A stretch of 64,000 nt of DNA, taken from Anthoceros angustus. Lineage: Eukaryota; Streptophyta; Anthocerotopsida; Anthocerotales; Anthocerotaceae. This document shows, in pieces, positions 1 to 12,356 of the stretch. How positions within the stretch are numbered: the stretch's first letter is position 1; every line of letters starts with the position of its first letter. The translations under genes and the position numbers were made by a program. Below the pieces are notes generated by a model, which saw nothing but the letters and a program-made list of their open reading frames with translations, ran no database searches and was not told the origin of the DNA. Location: contig MU008154.1 in NCBI GenBank assembly GCA_010909165.1, forward strand, positions 124,001 to 188,000, given 5' to 3'.

Positions 1-3000
1 TGTGGGTCGAACATGGGTAGGGTACATATTTGAGACATGTCGTGCGCTCCTTGCACCTTCACGTCTGAAACTACATCCCAGGCATGCGAGCCTTGGTGAA
101 GGAGAAGCGGTGCACTGTTCTTCTCGGGCGGTGGGGTTAAGCGGCATGGATGTATCTGCAAGAACAGTTTTTGTGGCAACACACCGCCAAGTGTCCGTTA
201 TGGGCAGTCGCATTTTTGGAATCCACTTGATGTGCATCTTGTATTGAATATCTGGTTTTCTTATTGCGCTGGGACTATTGTGTAGGAGGAAGGAGCCGAC
301 TACATGCGGAGATGCCTGCGAGGCGGATGGCGGCCAAGATCCGCCCATCCATGTCGATTATGCGCATCGGGATCTCGAGCTTGAGTGCGGTAGTAATCTC
401 GAACACTTGCGTCACTGGCAATGGACTAGACAAATTAACTTTTCGTCACATTGAATGGTCATGTTGGTGATCTGAGGCCAAGCGGTGGTGGCGGCAGCAA
501 TGGTCTCGATGGGCACGAGGTACCACCAAGCGGGATGTCGCAGGAGGTTTGTAGGGAAGAAGATGCAGACTTAACTCTCGTGGACAGTGTGCGAACACAC
601 ACCACCGTTAGACACCCCAACTTGGGAGGCTTGGGAGGCTGCGGGAGGGTGAGGAGAGGAATGCGATGGCGGGTGGGGCGAGCCCGAGCTTGGGGCGCGG
701 ATCTTGGGCGCACCACGGAAGAAAGGAAAGATGGAGGAGTCAGGGTGTGGCCGAGGTTGAAAAGGAGCAAAGCCAAGACCGGAGGGAGGCGGTGATTGAG
801 GCGGATGGCAGTACGCCATGGTCCATGCATGTGTGTGTGAAGTGTTCCACTATCGCGGTGTGCTCACTATCGGTGTGCCACTTGGTCCATTGGGCAAGTG
901 GTGGCAATGTCGGATGGTGAGGGCAAGTTAGAGTATCTTGTCGGGGAACTCGAATGGTATAGGACCTTCCATGATGAGACTTTCCGGATAATGGACGGTT
1001 AATTGTACAATCCTAACGCACTCTTGCTTTGCATAATCGATCTGTATTGACTGAATATTATATATAAATTTTTGGTCGAAATTTAGGTTTCTGCTGAAGC
1101 AAGCTCAAGAGGGCAAAACCCTTAATTCAAACCCGGACAACTTTATTTTGACAAGATGGAATCGCATGTTGAATCTGAGGAGGCATGCTCCGGTGCATGT
1201 ACTATATAGAGAGGTGGCAACCACTGCGATGCGATGACATTAGGAAAGGGCGCATCATTCCCATCTTTGGATCATCATGTGGCGCTACGGCGGACAATAG
1301 TCCATGCTCCGAGGCCGTTGCCGGGGTCAGGCGTGGGCCTTGGAGTATGCAGGTGTACGAGGCTGCGGATGAGCATACTTGCCGTCAGGTGGGGCGGAAA
1401 AGAAGTGAAGGAAGCGATCCCTGGGATTGGCGAGTCTGAACCGATTCTGAAGGTCCTCACCATCCCAGTTGGAGGGCTGTCATTTACTTTGCGAGCACGG
1501 TTTTAAAATGACTAGGAATAACCTGCGAAATCCAGCAGGCGCAAGTTTGTCATTCATGTAGCAATTTTATGGGTTTTCCTGTTACGAGCGTCATAAACAA
1601 TCGCATTATGTTGTAGTGTGGGGCGCCGGCGGCCCATTGCCCGGTCCCCTCCTTCTTGTTGAAGGTGCCGCGATGGGCACCGCCGGCGGCCAGGCGCCCG
1701 GTCCATCTCCACCAAAGGCGGACAAACCGGTTTGGGTTTGGGTCACCTAGGTCTTCCCCATCCGCCCGAGGCGGGCATCCGTCAAGCACCCCGATTGTCA
1801 TCCGCATCGTTGAGGACGGTGGAAACGACCAGGGAAGCCCCAATGTCTGCAAAGTTGAGAATGTCATTTGCATCCCTATCCTCATCCTGGTTGCCTGACC
1901 CCTCTCCATCTGAATGACCTAGCATGATCGGATCGGTCTATTAGCTGGTCTCTCGCTCTCCTCATGGACAATACGCTGTGTGCCTGTGATCTCAGACACC
2001 TTTCCACACGGCAATCGGTAAGAGCTCTCTTCCCTGCACAGGGTGGCTGCAACCGGACCAACATGATGCAAATCATAGGAGTAAGCACATCACAATGGAC
2101 ACAAACTCAACAAAGAGGATTTCACATGTGAAGGGCAATTTGGTGCTTACAGTCGGTTGCCGCATTGCTTCCGTCGTCGACAAGTGAGGAGGACCACATT
2201 TCTTAGCATGAAACCCATGGGCCTTGCTCATACGCCTATACATTTTAAGGTCTTGAATCATGCGTCAAACTCGAACTCACAAGGCCTTGTTGTGCAAAAA
2301 GCAGTGAACAAGTTCTTTTAAATCGATGTCGAGTCGCCCATACCACCCATCCGACCCTCGCTCTTTGGTTAGGCGGTGATCCCAACCCATGATCCACAAT
2401 TTCAACTGGAGTCGAGCGTTTTCATCCTTTGGCTCATCGTCTGTCACCATCGTCTTTCTCAAAACGATGGCGGGATCGGTGAGCATTGAAGCGAATGATC
2501 ACGTCTCCTTGTAGGTGAAGAAGGAGCGCAGGTACGCCACAGGGCTTTTGTGTCTTCTCACTCCGGCTCCCCTCTTTCCCACCATCGTCTTGGCCTTGAG
2601 ACGTCAGGCTAAGCGGTTGGCTTGCACTTTGATGCATGCCCAACTTTTGCTTGCACCCCAGCTGAGTCCTGACCGCGAGGTCTAGATCTGTCTCGCTCCC
2701 AGGTCCCCTCCTGCTGCACTACCCGCCTTTGATTTACTCCACCACCTAGACTTCTTCTTGGGAGGAGTCGGTTGTGACGCCGCGTGCTCTGCCACATCCT
2801 TCTTGGTCCGTCGCCCGCTTGCCATCGCTCTCCTGCACAGGCCCACGGAGGATTGAGCTAAATCGAAACAAGATTGCATCACTTACAAATTGGGCTTGGG
2901 AATGGAAGATCTCGAGGTCTTGCCTTGCCCGCGCAGGGGATGACTTACGCTCAGAGCTCGCGCTCTCCGCAGGCACGAATCTCCCTCCTTCACGCCTTGC

Positions 3001-3620
3001 CCACGGTGATGGAGTCCTCTCAAGCGGACTGTGGGCGTTGCCAATGCGGCAGAGCGACTGAATGGCGAACAGATTACCACGAGTCTTAACCCCTGACCCA
3101 GATTAGGGTTACCTCTGACCACTTGAACCAAAGTTAGAAACCCTGATGTCGTGTGAAAGGCAGGTAGTTACATGGACCTTATTTTCATATGCACCTATTT
3201 ATGACATTGTGACTTTGTCCCTCGATTAGGCGGTGGCCAGGCTTCATTCTTATCGGCGCGTGCCTTGGCGATACCATTGCCTCATTGGATTTCCTCGCCG
3301 TTATATGTAATGATGTCGCGTGCTGTAGGCGTGGGTACTAAGTTGGCGTTCGAGGCAAACCACACTTACCAGCCATTTCTCTTTGCAAAGATTCCGGTAA
3401 GCAGGACTTGTCGGCGGCGACTAAAAGCAATGTCTTGGACACAGACGATATGGAGGGCGTTAATGTATGCGGCAGAGTGTTTCATATACGAATCATTTGC
3501 CATCACCTGTTTGCAAGACAAGTTCATATTTGCCGCAGCAGGCTTATGTGGAAGAACCCTCCCGGTTGTGGCGTGTGTCATGCCGTGTGATACTAATCTA
3601 CGCTTGGGTTTAGTGTTTGA
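1..3620. other. No supported gene; unannotated spacer
   Basis: Both strands carry only short overlapping open frames with no recognisable domain, conserved motif or consistent splice pattern. Base composition is mixed, unlike the AT-rich repeats that follow. It may contain decayed transposon sequence, but I see no terminal repeats or catalytic motifs to support that. Confidence 0.5.
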
Positions 3621-3621
3621 T

Positions 3622-3767
3622 TAGCATTAATTAATCTAATTACTTATCTTTAAGTAAGTAATTGTGTTAATTAATCTAAAGTGCTTATGTTAATTAGCGT
3701 TGATTAGTGTTAATTAATCTAATGTGCTTATGTTAATTAAGCATTGATTAGTGTTAATTAAACATGG
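3622..3767. repeat. AT-rich imperfect tandem repeat (TTAATTAATCTAA core)
   Basis: The words TTAATTAATCTAA and GTGCTTATGTTAATTA recur several times within about 145 bp, with small changes between copies. The tract is strongly AT-rich and non-coding. It directly precedes a second, unrelated tandem repeat. Confidence 0.75.
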
Positions 3768-3772
3768 TTAGC

Positions 3773-3920
3773 AATAGCTAAGTGGATAAGCTCAAGTAAT
3801 ATGCTTGGCATATTCCTTGCATATTATAGTGTATTCTTAGAATCTGATAGCTAAGTGGATAAGCTCAGTAATATGCTTTGGCATATTCCTTGCATATTAT
3901 AGTGTATTCTTAGGACATTT
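3773..3920. repeat. Two-copy 73-bp tandem repeat
   Basis: Two near-identical copies start with GCTAAGTGGATAAGCTCA at about 3777 and 3850 and end in TTGCATATTATAGTGTATTC. They differ by a few single-base indels. Just downstream (about 3970-3995) is a CTAGTATATAGACCC segment that looks like a TATA region, so this could be part of a decayed LTR; that reading is inference. Confidence 0.75.
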
Positions 3921-4299
3921 ACGGCATATCGATGCCGATAGGATATCTTAGGAATATGCGATGCGAGGTCCTAGTATATAGACCCATTGAGACATTGGAT
4001 CATAGCTTGTCCTCTAGATATATCTGTCTGAAGGCGTTGTGAGGAGGCCAGCTATGACTCGAGGCGATGTGTGAGAATTTGCGTGTTGTTCTCGTGGGAG
4101 AGTGTGTTTGTGCCGACGATGCGAGCTACTCCCTCTGTTGGTTGCACCTATATACTGCGTATTAGGTTGTTTGCTTGGTTGTTGGTCGAGGAAGTGCTTA
4201 TGAATTCAAGTGCTTACCTGTAAATGCGACCAGTGACTTTCGGCGATGGCGGTAGGCGCGCACAATCCGTGTTGGTGTAGTAAAGGGTCGCTCCCAAGA

Positions 4300-7200
4300 A
4301 TGATAGGCTCCGTTTGCCCGTCGTTCTCACCTCACTTAGTATCGTTGATCTCGCACACTATTTATCGTTTTCGCTAACTACCATAGCGTTCACCGGCGGG
4401 CCGGTGTGGCGTTAAGGACCCGTTAGCGTCGTGTCGTTCAAGTTCGTCACTCGTTATCTGGTCCGTTCTCACTCTCCTCAACCGTGGGAAAAGCGGGTGG
4501 CTCAGCGGGTCCGGACCTCCTCCGTCGCTGGGCCTCTCCCTCGGGCTGCCGCCCTCCCGGAGTTCCTCAGGCTCACACGTTCCAGTCAGAGTCCGGGCGG
4601 CCCCTCGGATGAGCAAGGGTCCCTAGTCGCTCTTCACGCACACCACCCACGTTGGGTCCGTCACGGGACCTTGATCGATCTCGATTGTCGGCACCTTTCG
4701 ATGACTCGGCGTTAACAGAAAGGCACGCATAAAGACTGTGAGCATCAACACCAAAGAAGATGCTTTACTAGGTAGCCTCGGCCCTCTTATACTCATGATC
4801 GGCGTCTTTATTACACCCTATTAGGTGGCCAGGTATACCCTAATCGACCTACCATCTTATTCCTTCCTCCTATCTCCGTCGTCGGTGGTGGGCACAGGGA
4901 TGCCCTTGGTCCCGTCTCGGTCTTGGTGGCCCAATCCCCTTCTAGCAGTTCTGGCGCGCAATCGGATGATTCGCGGCGGGACCCCTTCCTTCCGGAATCC
5001 ATCGAGGTTGGGCTACCGTGGCGGTCGATGGCCGATCACCACGACGTCTTCCTCCCTGGCCCCAGTGGGTCCTCTCCCGGTAGAGACCAGGGTTGCTCCC
5101 CTGCGTGAGTCGGAGAGGGCTCCTCCTCGCCGGACCGGGGTCAGTCTCTCGGGCCGGACCTGGGTCGGTCTTCTCAGTCCGGACCTCGGGGTCGGTCTCT
5201 TCCAGTCCGGACCTCTACGGTCTTCTTTAGTCCGGACCTCGGTCCGGACTTCGCCTCTGAGTCCGATCTCACGGACCGGCCCTCCCTCTGGCGCCGGACG
5301 AGGTCCGTCTATCACTAGAGTCTGGACCTCAGTCGGACTTTCTTGAGAGGCGGACCTCGGGGTCCGGCCGTTCTTCAGTCAGGACAAAGTCCGGACCCTC
5401 GTGCACCGGGTTTCCCCTCGGGACTTCTCAAGGTTGAGCCCCGGCTTCCGGTTGCCCAGTCGCCTTCTTGGCCCCTCGAGGCCCTCCTCCCTTCTCCGTG
5501 AGGTGCGGAGTGCTTACCTCGGCGCGGACCTTCCTTCCTCGCTCTTCCTTGCTCCCCCCCGGCTGCTGGTCGTCAAGCAGGCGCTCCTAAGGTCCCGTGG
5601 TGTCATCCCGGGCCTTCCTCCCTCGCTCCTCCTTCCGACTCTTGGAAGCCCGCCCTCCTGGAGGCTCAAGACCTCTAGAGCCTTGAGAGCTCTGCGTGGT
5701 AGTAGGCAAGTCGGAATCGACTTGATTGCCTCCTCCATGGGCCCGGAGCACCCGGTACTCCCTCCTCGAGGTGCTCGGCGGCGGGCGTGTTGTCGACTGG
5801 CCCGTCTCCACCGCCGAGCTTGCCAATTATGGCCGGCGGCCTCCCTTGATCGCCAGGCGGCCTCAGGCACCTCCTGCGGCCTTCTTTCGGCGTGTCTCCT
5901 CCTCCTTGTCGTTCTAGCTCACTTGATTCGGCCATGGGTGAGCTCCCCTCACTTCCCAGCCGGACAAGCGACCTCTGCTCCTCCTCCAGCGCTCTCATCC
6001 CTCGTTCATCCTTTCCGGAGGTCCGCCACTTCCTTCTCCAGGCGGGCGGTATCCCGTCCGACTCCGGCTTCCAGCTCTGCTTGACCTCATGACGTCGAAC
6101 TCCTTGGCCGCCTATTCTCCTCCGTCTTCAGCTGAGGCGCTCTATCTCCTCGAAGTCTTGGATTCTCTCGTTGAGAATCCCTGCTTCCGTCGTCTTGGAG
6201 TTCGACTCCGGTGTCCTTCGCCTTCCGGCTCCGCCGCTCTTACGCCTCCTGCGGTGCACCAGGTCCCTATTTCCGGTCTTGACCTCCGGTTCCTCCTCAC
6301 GGCTCGTGCTTGCTCCAGCCTCCTCTGTTCGGCCTTGAGTTAGCCTCGGCTACCCGGCCATCTCCCTCCACGGTTCCGATCACGTCGGTAGTGATCCCGT
6401 CGCCGACTTCCGCCTCATGCTGCCTTCACACGAGCCTCTGTCGATGTTGTCGGTGGGCCGCCTCGGCGGTCAGCCCTCTCCGCCTCCTGCGCCTCCCCGC
6501 CCGTCTGCGAGGTCTTGACCAGTGCTTGGGCCTCCTGCGCATGCCTCATTTGTGTTGGAGGACCTTAGTCGGTCTTCTTGAACCGTCCGGACCTCTCGCT
6601 CCGCCTCCGGCGTTTCCCTTCCTCGATTGGAGGACTCGCCTTCTTCTTAGCCTCTGGGCCGCCTCTACCTTGAAGCTCCACCATCCTCCCGGGTGGCCTC
6701 CACTTCTTGGGTCTTCTCATTCGCGAGACCCCAAAGCATACCGTCCATAACTTCGCGTTTCTTGAGGAGATGCAGGAAGTCTGTGGGCGCGGGCATCTCT
6801 GTCCGTCGAGGACCGCCATCTGATCCGGAGGCGGGTGTTGGGCTCTCGGACCTAATCGGGACTCTTAGGTCACAGGTGCTATGGTCAGCGCCTCCCTTCC
6901 TTAGCCCTCTTGGCGCTAACTCCTTCTCGGCTCTTTTCCTCACAGGGCTCGGAGGTGGTGAAGGTCAGGGGCTTTGCCCCTCCCGGTCGGAGACAAGAGC
7001 TCAGGTGAGGGTGGCCTCCGCTCCTTGGGCGTCCTCTTCCCGCCACGGCCTCCTCGCCTCGCTTCTTGCCACTCCGTTGGCGGGGGCAGAACACAGGCAC
7101 CGTCTGGGTCGCTGCGTTGTCGACGTCTTCCGCCTCTTGGTTCCAGCGAGTCGTCGGCCATTGTCGTTGTCGTGGCATTGGGCCGCTCGATCCTGTGGCG

Positions 7201-8770
7201 CCTCTCCCTGTTCGGTGGGGGCACCAGAGGAGGAAGGCGGGGATGTCCTCCCACACTTCCTTGGGTGGCGAGGTCCGCTCAGGCGTATGCAGAATCCCCT
7301 CGTCGTCCTCCTCCGGACCCTCTTACTCGGGAGGCGGGCCTCTGCCTCCTGCGCTCTTCCCTCTGCCTCCCGGTGGCGGCGGCCCTTCCGAGTGCTGGTT
7401 CCTCTTCACCCTCCTTGGGAGGTTTCGTGCCCCATGAATCAAAAGCGATACGTGGCGGAGGGCTTCTGCACCTCGACTTGCGAGCTTCACGATTAACCAG
7501 CGAAGATGATCCTCCCGGTCGCCCTCTTTCCCTCTGCAGGCATGCGGGGAACACGATGGGTGTCACCAAGGTGATCTACCTTGGTGAGCATGTTCCGATG
7601 GACAATGATCACACTTTGCTCTCACCCTCATCCGGCAAATTAGACATCAGCCGTTGGTTGTTCTTTGCGTCCACGGCTTACATTGCCGCCTTTGCCTCTA
7701 TCTTTCCTCTTGAGGGGCTCGAACTCGCCCCAATTTCTTCTATTTGGCGGTTGTAAACCGCCCGCCTCCACCTCGGTCCACCTCCTAGGGTCCTCCGGAG
7801 TTCTTGGACGGACCTCCTTGTTGGCAGCGCGGCATTTTGGCGTACTCCGGACTAAGGCGCGGCTCGAAGGTCGAGACGGCACGGAAAATGTCCAGTGCCA
7901 TTCCTTCACCGCTCCCCGCCTCCTCCGGTACGGACCGTCGGGTAGCGCTTGGTGACGATGTTGCTCCACCAGCGCCATGGCTCCCACGCCTCCGCCGCTT
8001 TCTTGGGTCCCATCTTCGCACTCCTTACATCCGGCTGGCGGGCGTGAAGGCATCTCCGCTCCTTAGTCGCGGTGTCGGTTGCTTTCGCCAAGTCGAAGCT
8101 GCGCCTAAAGTTGCGATAAAAAGACAACGCGAGCCGGTGTCGGCGAGAATGCGAAACTCGCCGCGAAGTTGTTTGGAAGAATGACCTCCGCCTCGCTTCT
8201 CTCGTCGAGTAACCGCCGGCGGAAGGCGGCTCTTGACCATAACCGCCGAGTGCACGCATGGCCTCTCGCCACGCCCGCCTACCTCGGCCTCTGTTGCCCG
8301 CGTGAATACCTGCCTATACGGCCCACTGAATGCTACGGTCAGCTGCTGCATGCGTCTACCACTCGTATCACGTGGCGCCACCGTCACAATTCACGCCCAA
8401 CTTCTAAGTTACCTTACTTGGCGTACTTATCCCGTTTTGACCCGGAGTGGGGTCCGAACTTATCCGATACTCCGGTGCGTATGTCCGGAGGTCCTCCGGA
8501 GTGGGCTCCAAGGTCCGTTACCTACCCGGGAGTCCGGAGTGCCGTCGAACACAGTCAGTCTGGTCGTGCTTATTCCTCCCTTTTCGCCTTATTTTACACT
8601 CCATACCTACGAAAAAAAACAAACCCAGCTTATTTCCTTACCCCAAGGAGAGTCCGTTGTCCACACCGATACTTGAGGTCTGCGTGGATTCCCAGAAAAG
8701 GGCGAGGAGGCTTGCTCTTTTAAACCCACCGCCACCTGTGCCTCGCCATCCTCCGCAAGGTTAGTGTGTT
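4300..8770. mobile_element. Degenerate retroelement-like CT-rich tract (tentative)
   Basis: This block is pyrimidine-rich on the plus strand and purine-rich on the minus strand. It carries many long but mutually overlapping open frames whose translations are dominated by Arg, Gly, Glu and Pro on the minus strand. Minus-strand frames near 6565-6943, 6885-7256 and 7640-8259 have the charged look of degenerate gag-like sequence. A minus-strand TATAAGAGGGCC-type sequence near 4785-4795 could be an LTR promoter. I find no protease, reverse transcriptase, RNase H or integrase motif and no matching pair of LTRs, so the assignment is weak. A composition-driven spacer is the alternative. Confidence 0.25.
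5105..5400. repeat. AGTCCGGACCTC-rich imperfect repeat
   Basis: The word TCCGGAC, usually followed by CTC and preceded by an AG, recurs about every 20-40 bp over 300 bp. Pieces of the same word reappear at 8445-8530. TCCGGA is itself palindromic. No gene covers this stretch. Confidence 0.6.
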
Positions 8771-10050
8771 ATGGTGCTTGAGTGAAAACCTTTTTGACGG
8801 ATGAAGAGTCTGCTATAGCATACTGTGGGAATTTAGTATTGGATGTCACTTATGCAGGTTTCCAGGCTACTATGATTGAATCTTTAATTCCTAGAAAGTT
8901 TGCTTACCTAGCATATGATAAGCTGTAAGTCTCCACAAAGTTACATTTGAGTTACATCTAAATTAAGCATACATATAAGGTTCTCTGAAATCATTATTTA
9001 TGGGTGACTATGACATAGTTGTAACTTCTAACTCTATTAAATGTTTGATATTTCATGGGCAATAACACATTTTTGTATCATGGCCAAAGTCATGAAGTTA
9101 CCAACTCATTAACTTTGTCTAATGATGACATTAGCCTCACCAAGCATAGTCTGCAAGAACAAGCGTCTAATGGTATGAGAAGTGATTATGCTCCTCCAAG
9201 TGCTTTCATGCTCCAGCATGCTCTACTTTTATATATAAATCTTATACAAATGAACATGGAAGTGATGAGTTAGTTGGTAGTAAGATGAGAAAGTCATACA
9301 CAGCTGAATAATTTTATCCCCATGTGATCATGTGTGCCAATAGAATATGATGATGTTCGTTGTCCTTAGTCTGCAATATGCCAAATTGGCCGCAATGTCC
9401 CAACTCAGCACCCTACGTATTCAAAAATAGGTTCCGATCTTCCAATACGATGATGTGAATTTGGTCTATAGTCCTCCACTTTTTAACAAAGCGAAGCTGT
9501 CTATGATGGTGAACACGCTATGTCATTGGTTAGTTAATTAAGTACGGTGGCTATGACGCAGGCATACTTCTCATGCAAGGGATCCTACATGGCTCTTCCT
9601 CTTTATCAACGTAGCTATCTTTTTTATACTACTACAATTTTTTTTTATTTTTTTTTCAAAAATAATAAATGTCATCATTTTGGCTTTTTTTTATTTTTTT
9701 TCAAAAATAATAAATGTCATCATTTTGGCTCTTTAATAAATGAGTATGAAAGTCTTTTCTGGATGGCATATTATTGGCTAATGTTCTCAAAAGTTGTGCA
9801 ATATTTTCTACATCTCTTATGGAACTCCGAATCATAAGAAAACTTTTAATGAAGTATTAGCTGGTTGACGAAGTTGTCCACATGAGCTCCTTCCTGATCA
9901 GTTGTTGGTCCACAAATGGTTGTTCTATCGCTGCTTTGGCAACAGTTTAAATTTCATGTAGGAGAAGGGTGTGATTTTGGTCCTAGTCCTGCGAAGTAAT
10001 TTACAAGTCCATGCTGTTGTTCAAATGATGTATTGTTCCCCTGTTGCTCA
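8771..10050. other. Gene-free spacer with a poly-T-linked duplication
   Basis: No open frame here has a recognisable product. Within it, at about 9640-9730, a 45-bp unit with CAAAAATAATAAATGTCATC is present twice in tandem (starts at 9657 and 9702), each preceded by a run of T. The rest shows nothing I can identify. Confidence 0.6.
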
Positions 10051-10255
10051 TATGACGCATAAGTTGCACAATCATATAAGAGCTTAACGGAATGATAACG
10101 CTACGCAGACTGAACGAGTTACAGACAGAAAGGTAAGATAATGGGTGAAGCGCTATGACGCATAAGTTGCACACTCATATAAGAGCTTAACGGAATGATA
10201 ACGCTACGCACATGAACGAGTTACAAATAGAAAGGTAGGATAATGGGTGAAGCGC
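10051..10255. repeat. Two-copy 103-bp tandem duplication
   Basis: Both copies begin TATGACGCATAAGTTGCACA and end ATGGGTGAAGCGC. The starts are at 10051 and 10154. They differ by a few substitutions and small indels. The second copy abuts the 40-bp minisatellite directly. Confidence 0.9.
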
Positions 10256-10257
10256 TC

Positions 10258-10495
10258 TCGGATATCCACCACCACAAGCACAGGGGTTCCATACGTCTTG
10301 GATACCCACCACCACAAGCACAGGGGTTCCATACGTCTTGGATATCTACCACCACAAGCACAGGGGTTCCATACGTCTTGGATATCCACCACCACAAGCA
10401 CAGGGGTTCCATACGTCTTGGATATCCACCACCACAAGCACAGGGGTTCCATACGTCTTGGATATCCACCACCACAAGCACAAGGGATCCATGCG
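10258..10495. repeat. 40-bp minisatellite, six units
   Basis: Five near-perfect 40-bp units start at 10261, 10301, 10341, 10381 and 10421, each opening GATATCCACCACCACAAGCA or a one- or two-base variant. A sixth unit from 10461 diverges in its second half. Units differ at one or two sites only, which indicates recent expansion or homogenisation. Forty is not a multiple of three, so each strand cycles through all frames. The open frames across it are a by-product and not a gene. Confidence 0.95.
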
Positions 10496-10627
10496 CGTGC
10501 CCACTATGCATAGCCGTGATATTGCTAGCTCGGAATTAACTTCATGCTTAGTTATGTTATGTAGTAATTTCAAAAGGGTTTTCACCTTCCTGTGTCGTTA
10601 TCCGAGTCAACAATTGTTCTGTCCACG

Positions 10628-10882
10628 CCTGACCCGATGAGGTTGGCGTACGCACCGACAGCTACGCCACTTATGCATGGTCCAGCCACGGGAAGTCGTC
10701 CGTCGCTGAGTGTGGCCACGGATGGCTTTCAAGTATGATGCTCGGGGCATAGCAGAGTGAGAAAGCATAGGGAAAATTATGGAACTTAGAAACCTACCGC
10801 GGTCGGGCGGGGTTGGCATTCGCACCGGCGGCTTTAGACACGATGCTCAAGGGTGGAGCGGAGTGTAAATCGAAGGAAAACC
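10628..10882. repeat. Dispersed repeat, two diverged copies
   Basis: A segment starting GGTTGGCGTACGCACCGACAG and running to GATGCTCGGGGC (about 10629-10752) is followed by a shorter related copy starting GGGTTGGCATTCGCACCGGCGG and ending near GATGCTCAAGGGTGGAGCGGAG (about 10808-10867). A third, more GC-rich relative lies at about 32846-32948, upstream of the ERF gene. The order of words is the same in all three, so this is a family and not chance. Confidence 0.7.
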
Positions 10883-12064
10883 ATGGAACCATGCAACCTA
10901 GCGCTCATGATAACGTAAATGAGAATTTTGGAGACATAGTTTATTAAGTTTCTAGTCTAAATTTCTCTTGACCATCCTGTTACGGGCGATGCTCATGATG
11001 CCTCTGCACTATAAATTGAAGATAATAGAACAAATAACCATCAATATTTGAAATACATAAAGTGTAATCGGTACTATTCTATGAATTCAACTAATAATAT
11101 CCCGGTGCATGAAGTGTAATATGTGGCTACTGCCTAACTAGTTTTTGTGTAGTTTGTGTGTATTGCCGGCAATACACAATAAAAACTAACAAAATATTAG
11201 TCATCACTTTTAGTTAAAAAATAAACTAATTACGATCTAATAAGTTTTAGAAAAACTTATCACCATCTAATAAGTTTCAAGGTATAGGAAATAAAATTTT
11301 TCCCTAAAATAATGTTTCTTCAAAATACTTTTCCATACAGAGGAAAATTTCTTTGAAGTTTTTAGATTATTTTCAAAAAATAAATCTATTAAAAAAATCT
11401 CTTATATTATCAAAATTTCCTTGATGTGGAAACCCTATGGAACCCTTTCGATGTGCTTTAATACATGGGTTCACCCATCTCTCGTTCCGTAGTAACAACT
11501 TTACTTCTATGGAACCCTTATAACGGTTTCCGTTTTCTACATCAGCGGCGGCTTTTCTGGTCCCTATTGCTCTGGGCTACATCGCGTCGGTCGGTGGTGC
11601 AGGTTGTTGTTGTTGAAAGTGGAGTTTGTAGTCTTGCTATGACGACGTCAATAATCCCATCTCGCTTCGAGATCTTTTGAAATTGATTAAGAGAATCAGA
11701 ACTGTGCAGGCCCGAGTTTCGCTGTCTTACCATGAGTTTTGCTGTTTTGCCATGCACTTTTTCCGTCTGTCGGCCGTGTGCTTGCGTAGTTGTTGTAGTG
11801 ATGGCTATGCTTTGCTACTGTGAGGTGACTTCGTTCCTTACATGAGGTTCAGGAATAATGCATTGCCCCCATGCTAATGCAGATTGTAGGTACTCGTAGC
11901 AGGAAGGCATGGATCAAAAGAATGGTCCTGTGGGCGGCTTGAGTCAACAGCACCAGATGCCCACTTAGGACCATGCTTTTGGCCCTGCTTTTCGACGTGC
12001 GAGCTCTCACCCAGGCAGTCGGTTTTTTAGTCTCTTCCGTCAGTCGAGTTTTCGTGGATTGAAA
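10883..12064. other. Gene-free AT-rich spacer
   Basis: AT-rich DNA with short open frames only. Apart from the palindrome at 11157-11178 I see no structure and no coding evidence. Confidence 0.55.
11157..11178. repeat. 22-bp perfect palindrome
   Basis: The half-site TGTGTATTGCC is followed without spacer by its exact reverse complement, centred between 11167 and 11168. The flanks are AT-rich non-coding DNA. It could be a dimeric protein-binding site or a chance event; nothing near it decides. Confidence 0.8.
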
Positions 12065-12226
12065 AGCCAGAGAAACCTTCCGTAGGTGGCAGGCTGGTGA
12101 CATAGTTCTGAGTTCAACAATCGGTGACATTCTTATAAAGGAAGATCAGCCAGAGAAACCTTACGTAGATGGCAGGCTGGTGACATAGTTCGGAGTTCAA
12201 GAATCGGTGACATTCTTATAAAGGAA
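12065..12226. repeat. Two-copy 83-bp tandem duplication
   Basis: Copies start with AGCCAGAGAAACCTT at 12065 and 12148 and share ATCGGTGACATTCTTATAAAGGA near their ends. They lie about 130 bp beyond the stop codon of the first PRISE gene, probably in or just past its 3' untranslated region. Confidence 0.9.
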
Positions 12227-12356
12227 TTCTACAGTAGTTTACAATCCTGCAAAGCGTTCTGGCCAGTAAAGGATGATGCCATCCCCGCCTGTCCCACTCT
12301 TCTTATTCTTTGCTCGTAGATCCACTGCTGATGCGTCTACAGGTGGAAAGAGACAG

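Noticed and set aside
10258-10495. CRISPR-like array
   Set aside because: Direct repeats with no unique spacers, in a plant nuclear genome. It is a minisatellite.
10204-10640. Repeated-peptide frames (HHHKHRG-type or WWWISKTYG-type)
   Set aside because: By-product of the 40-bp minisatellite. The unit is not a multiple of three, so the same peptides appear in every frame in turn.
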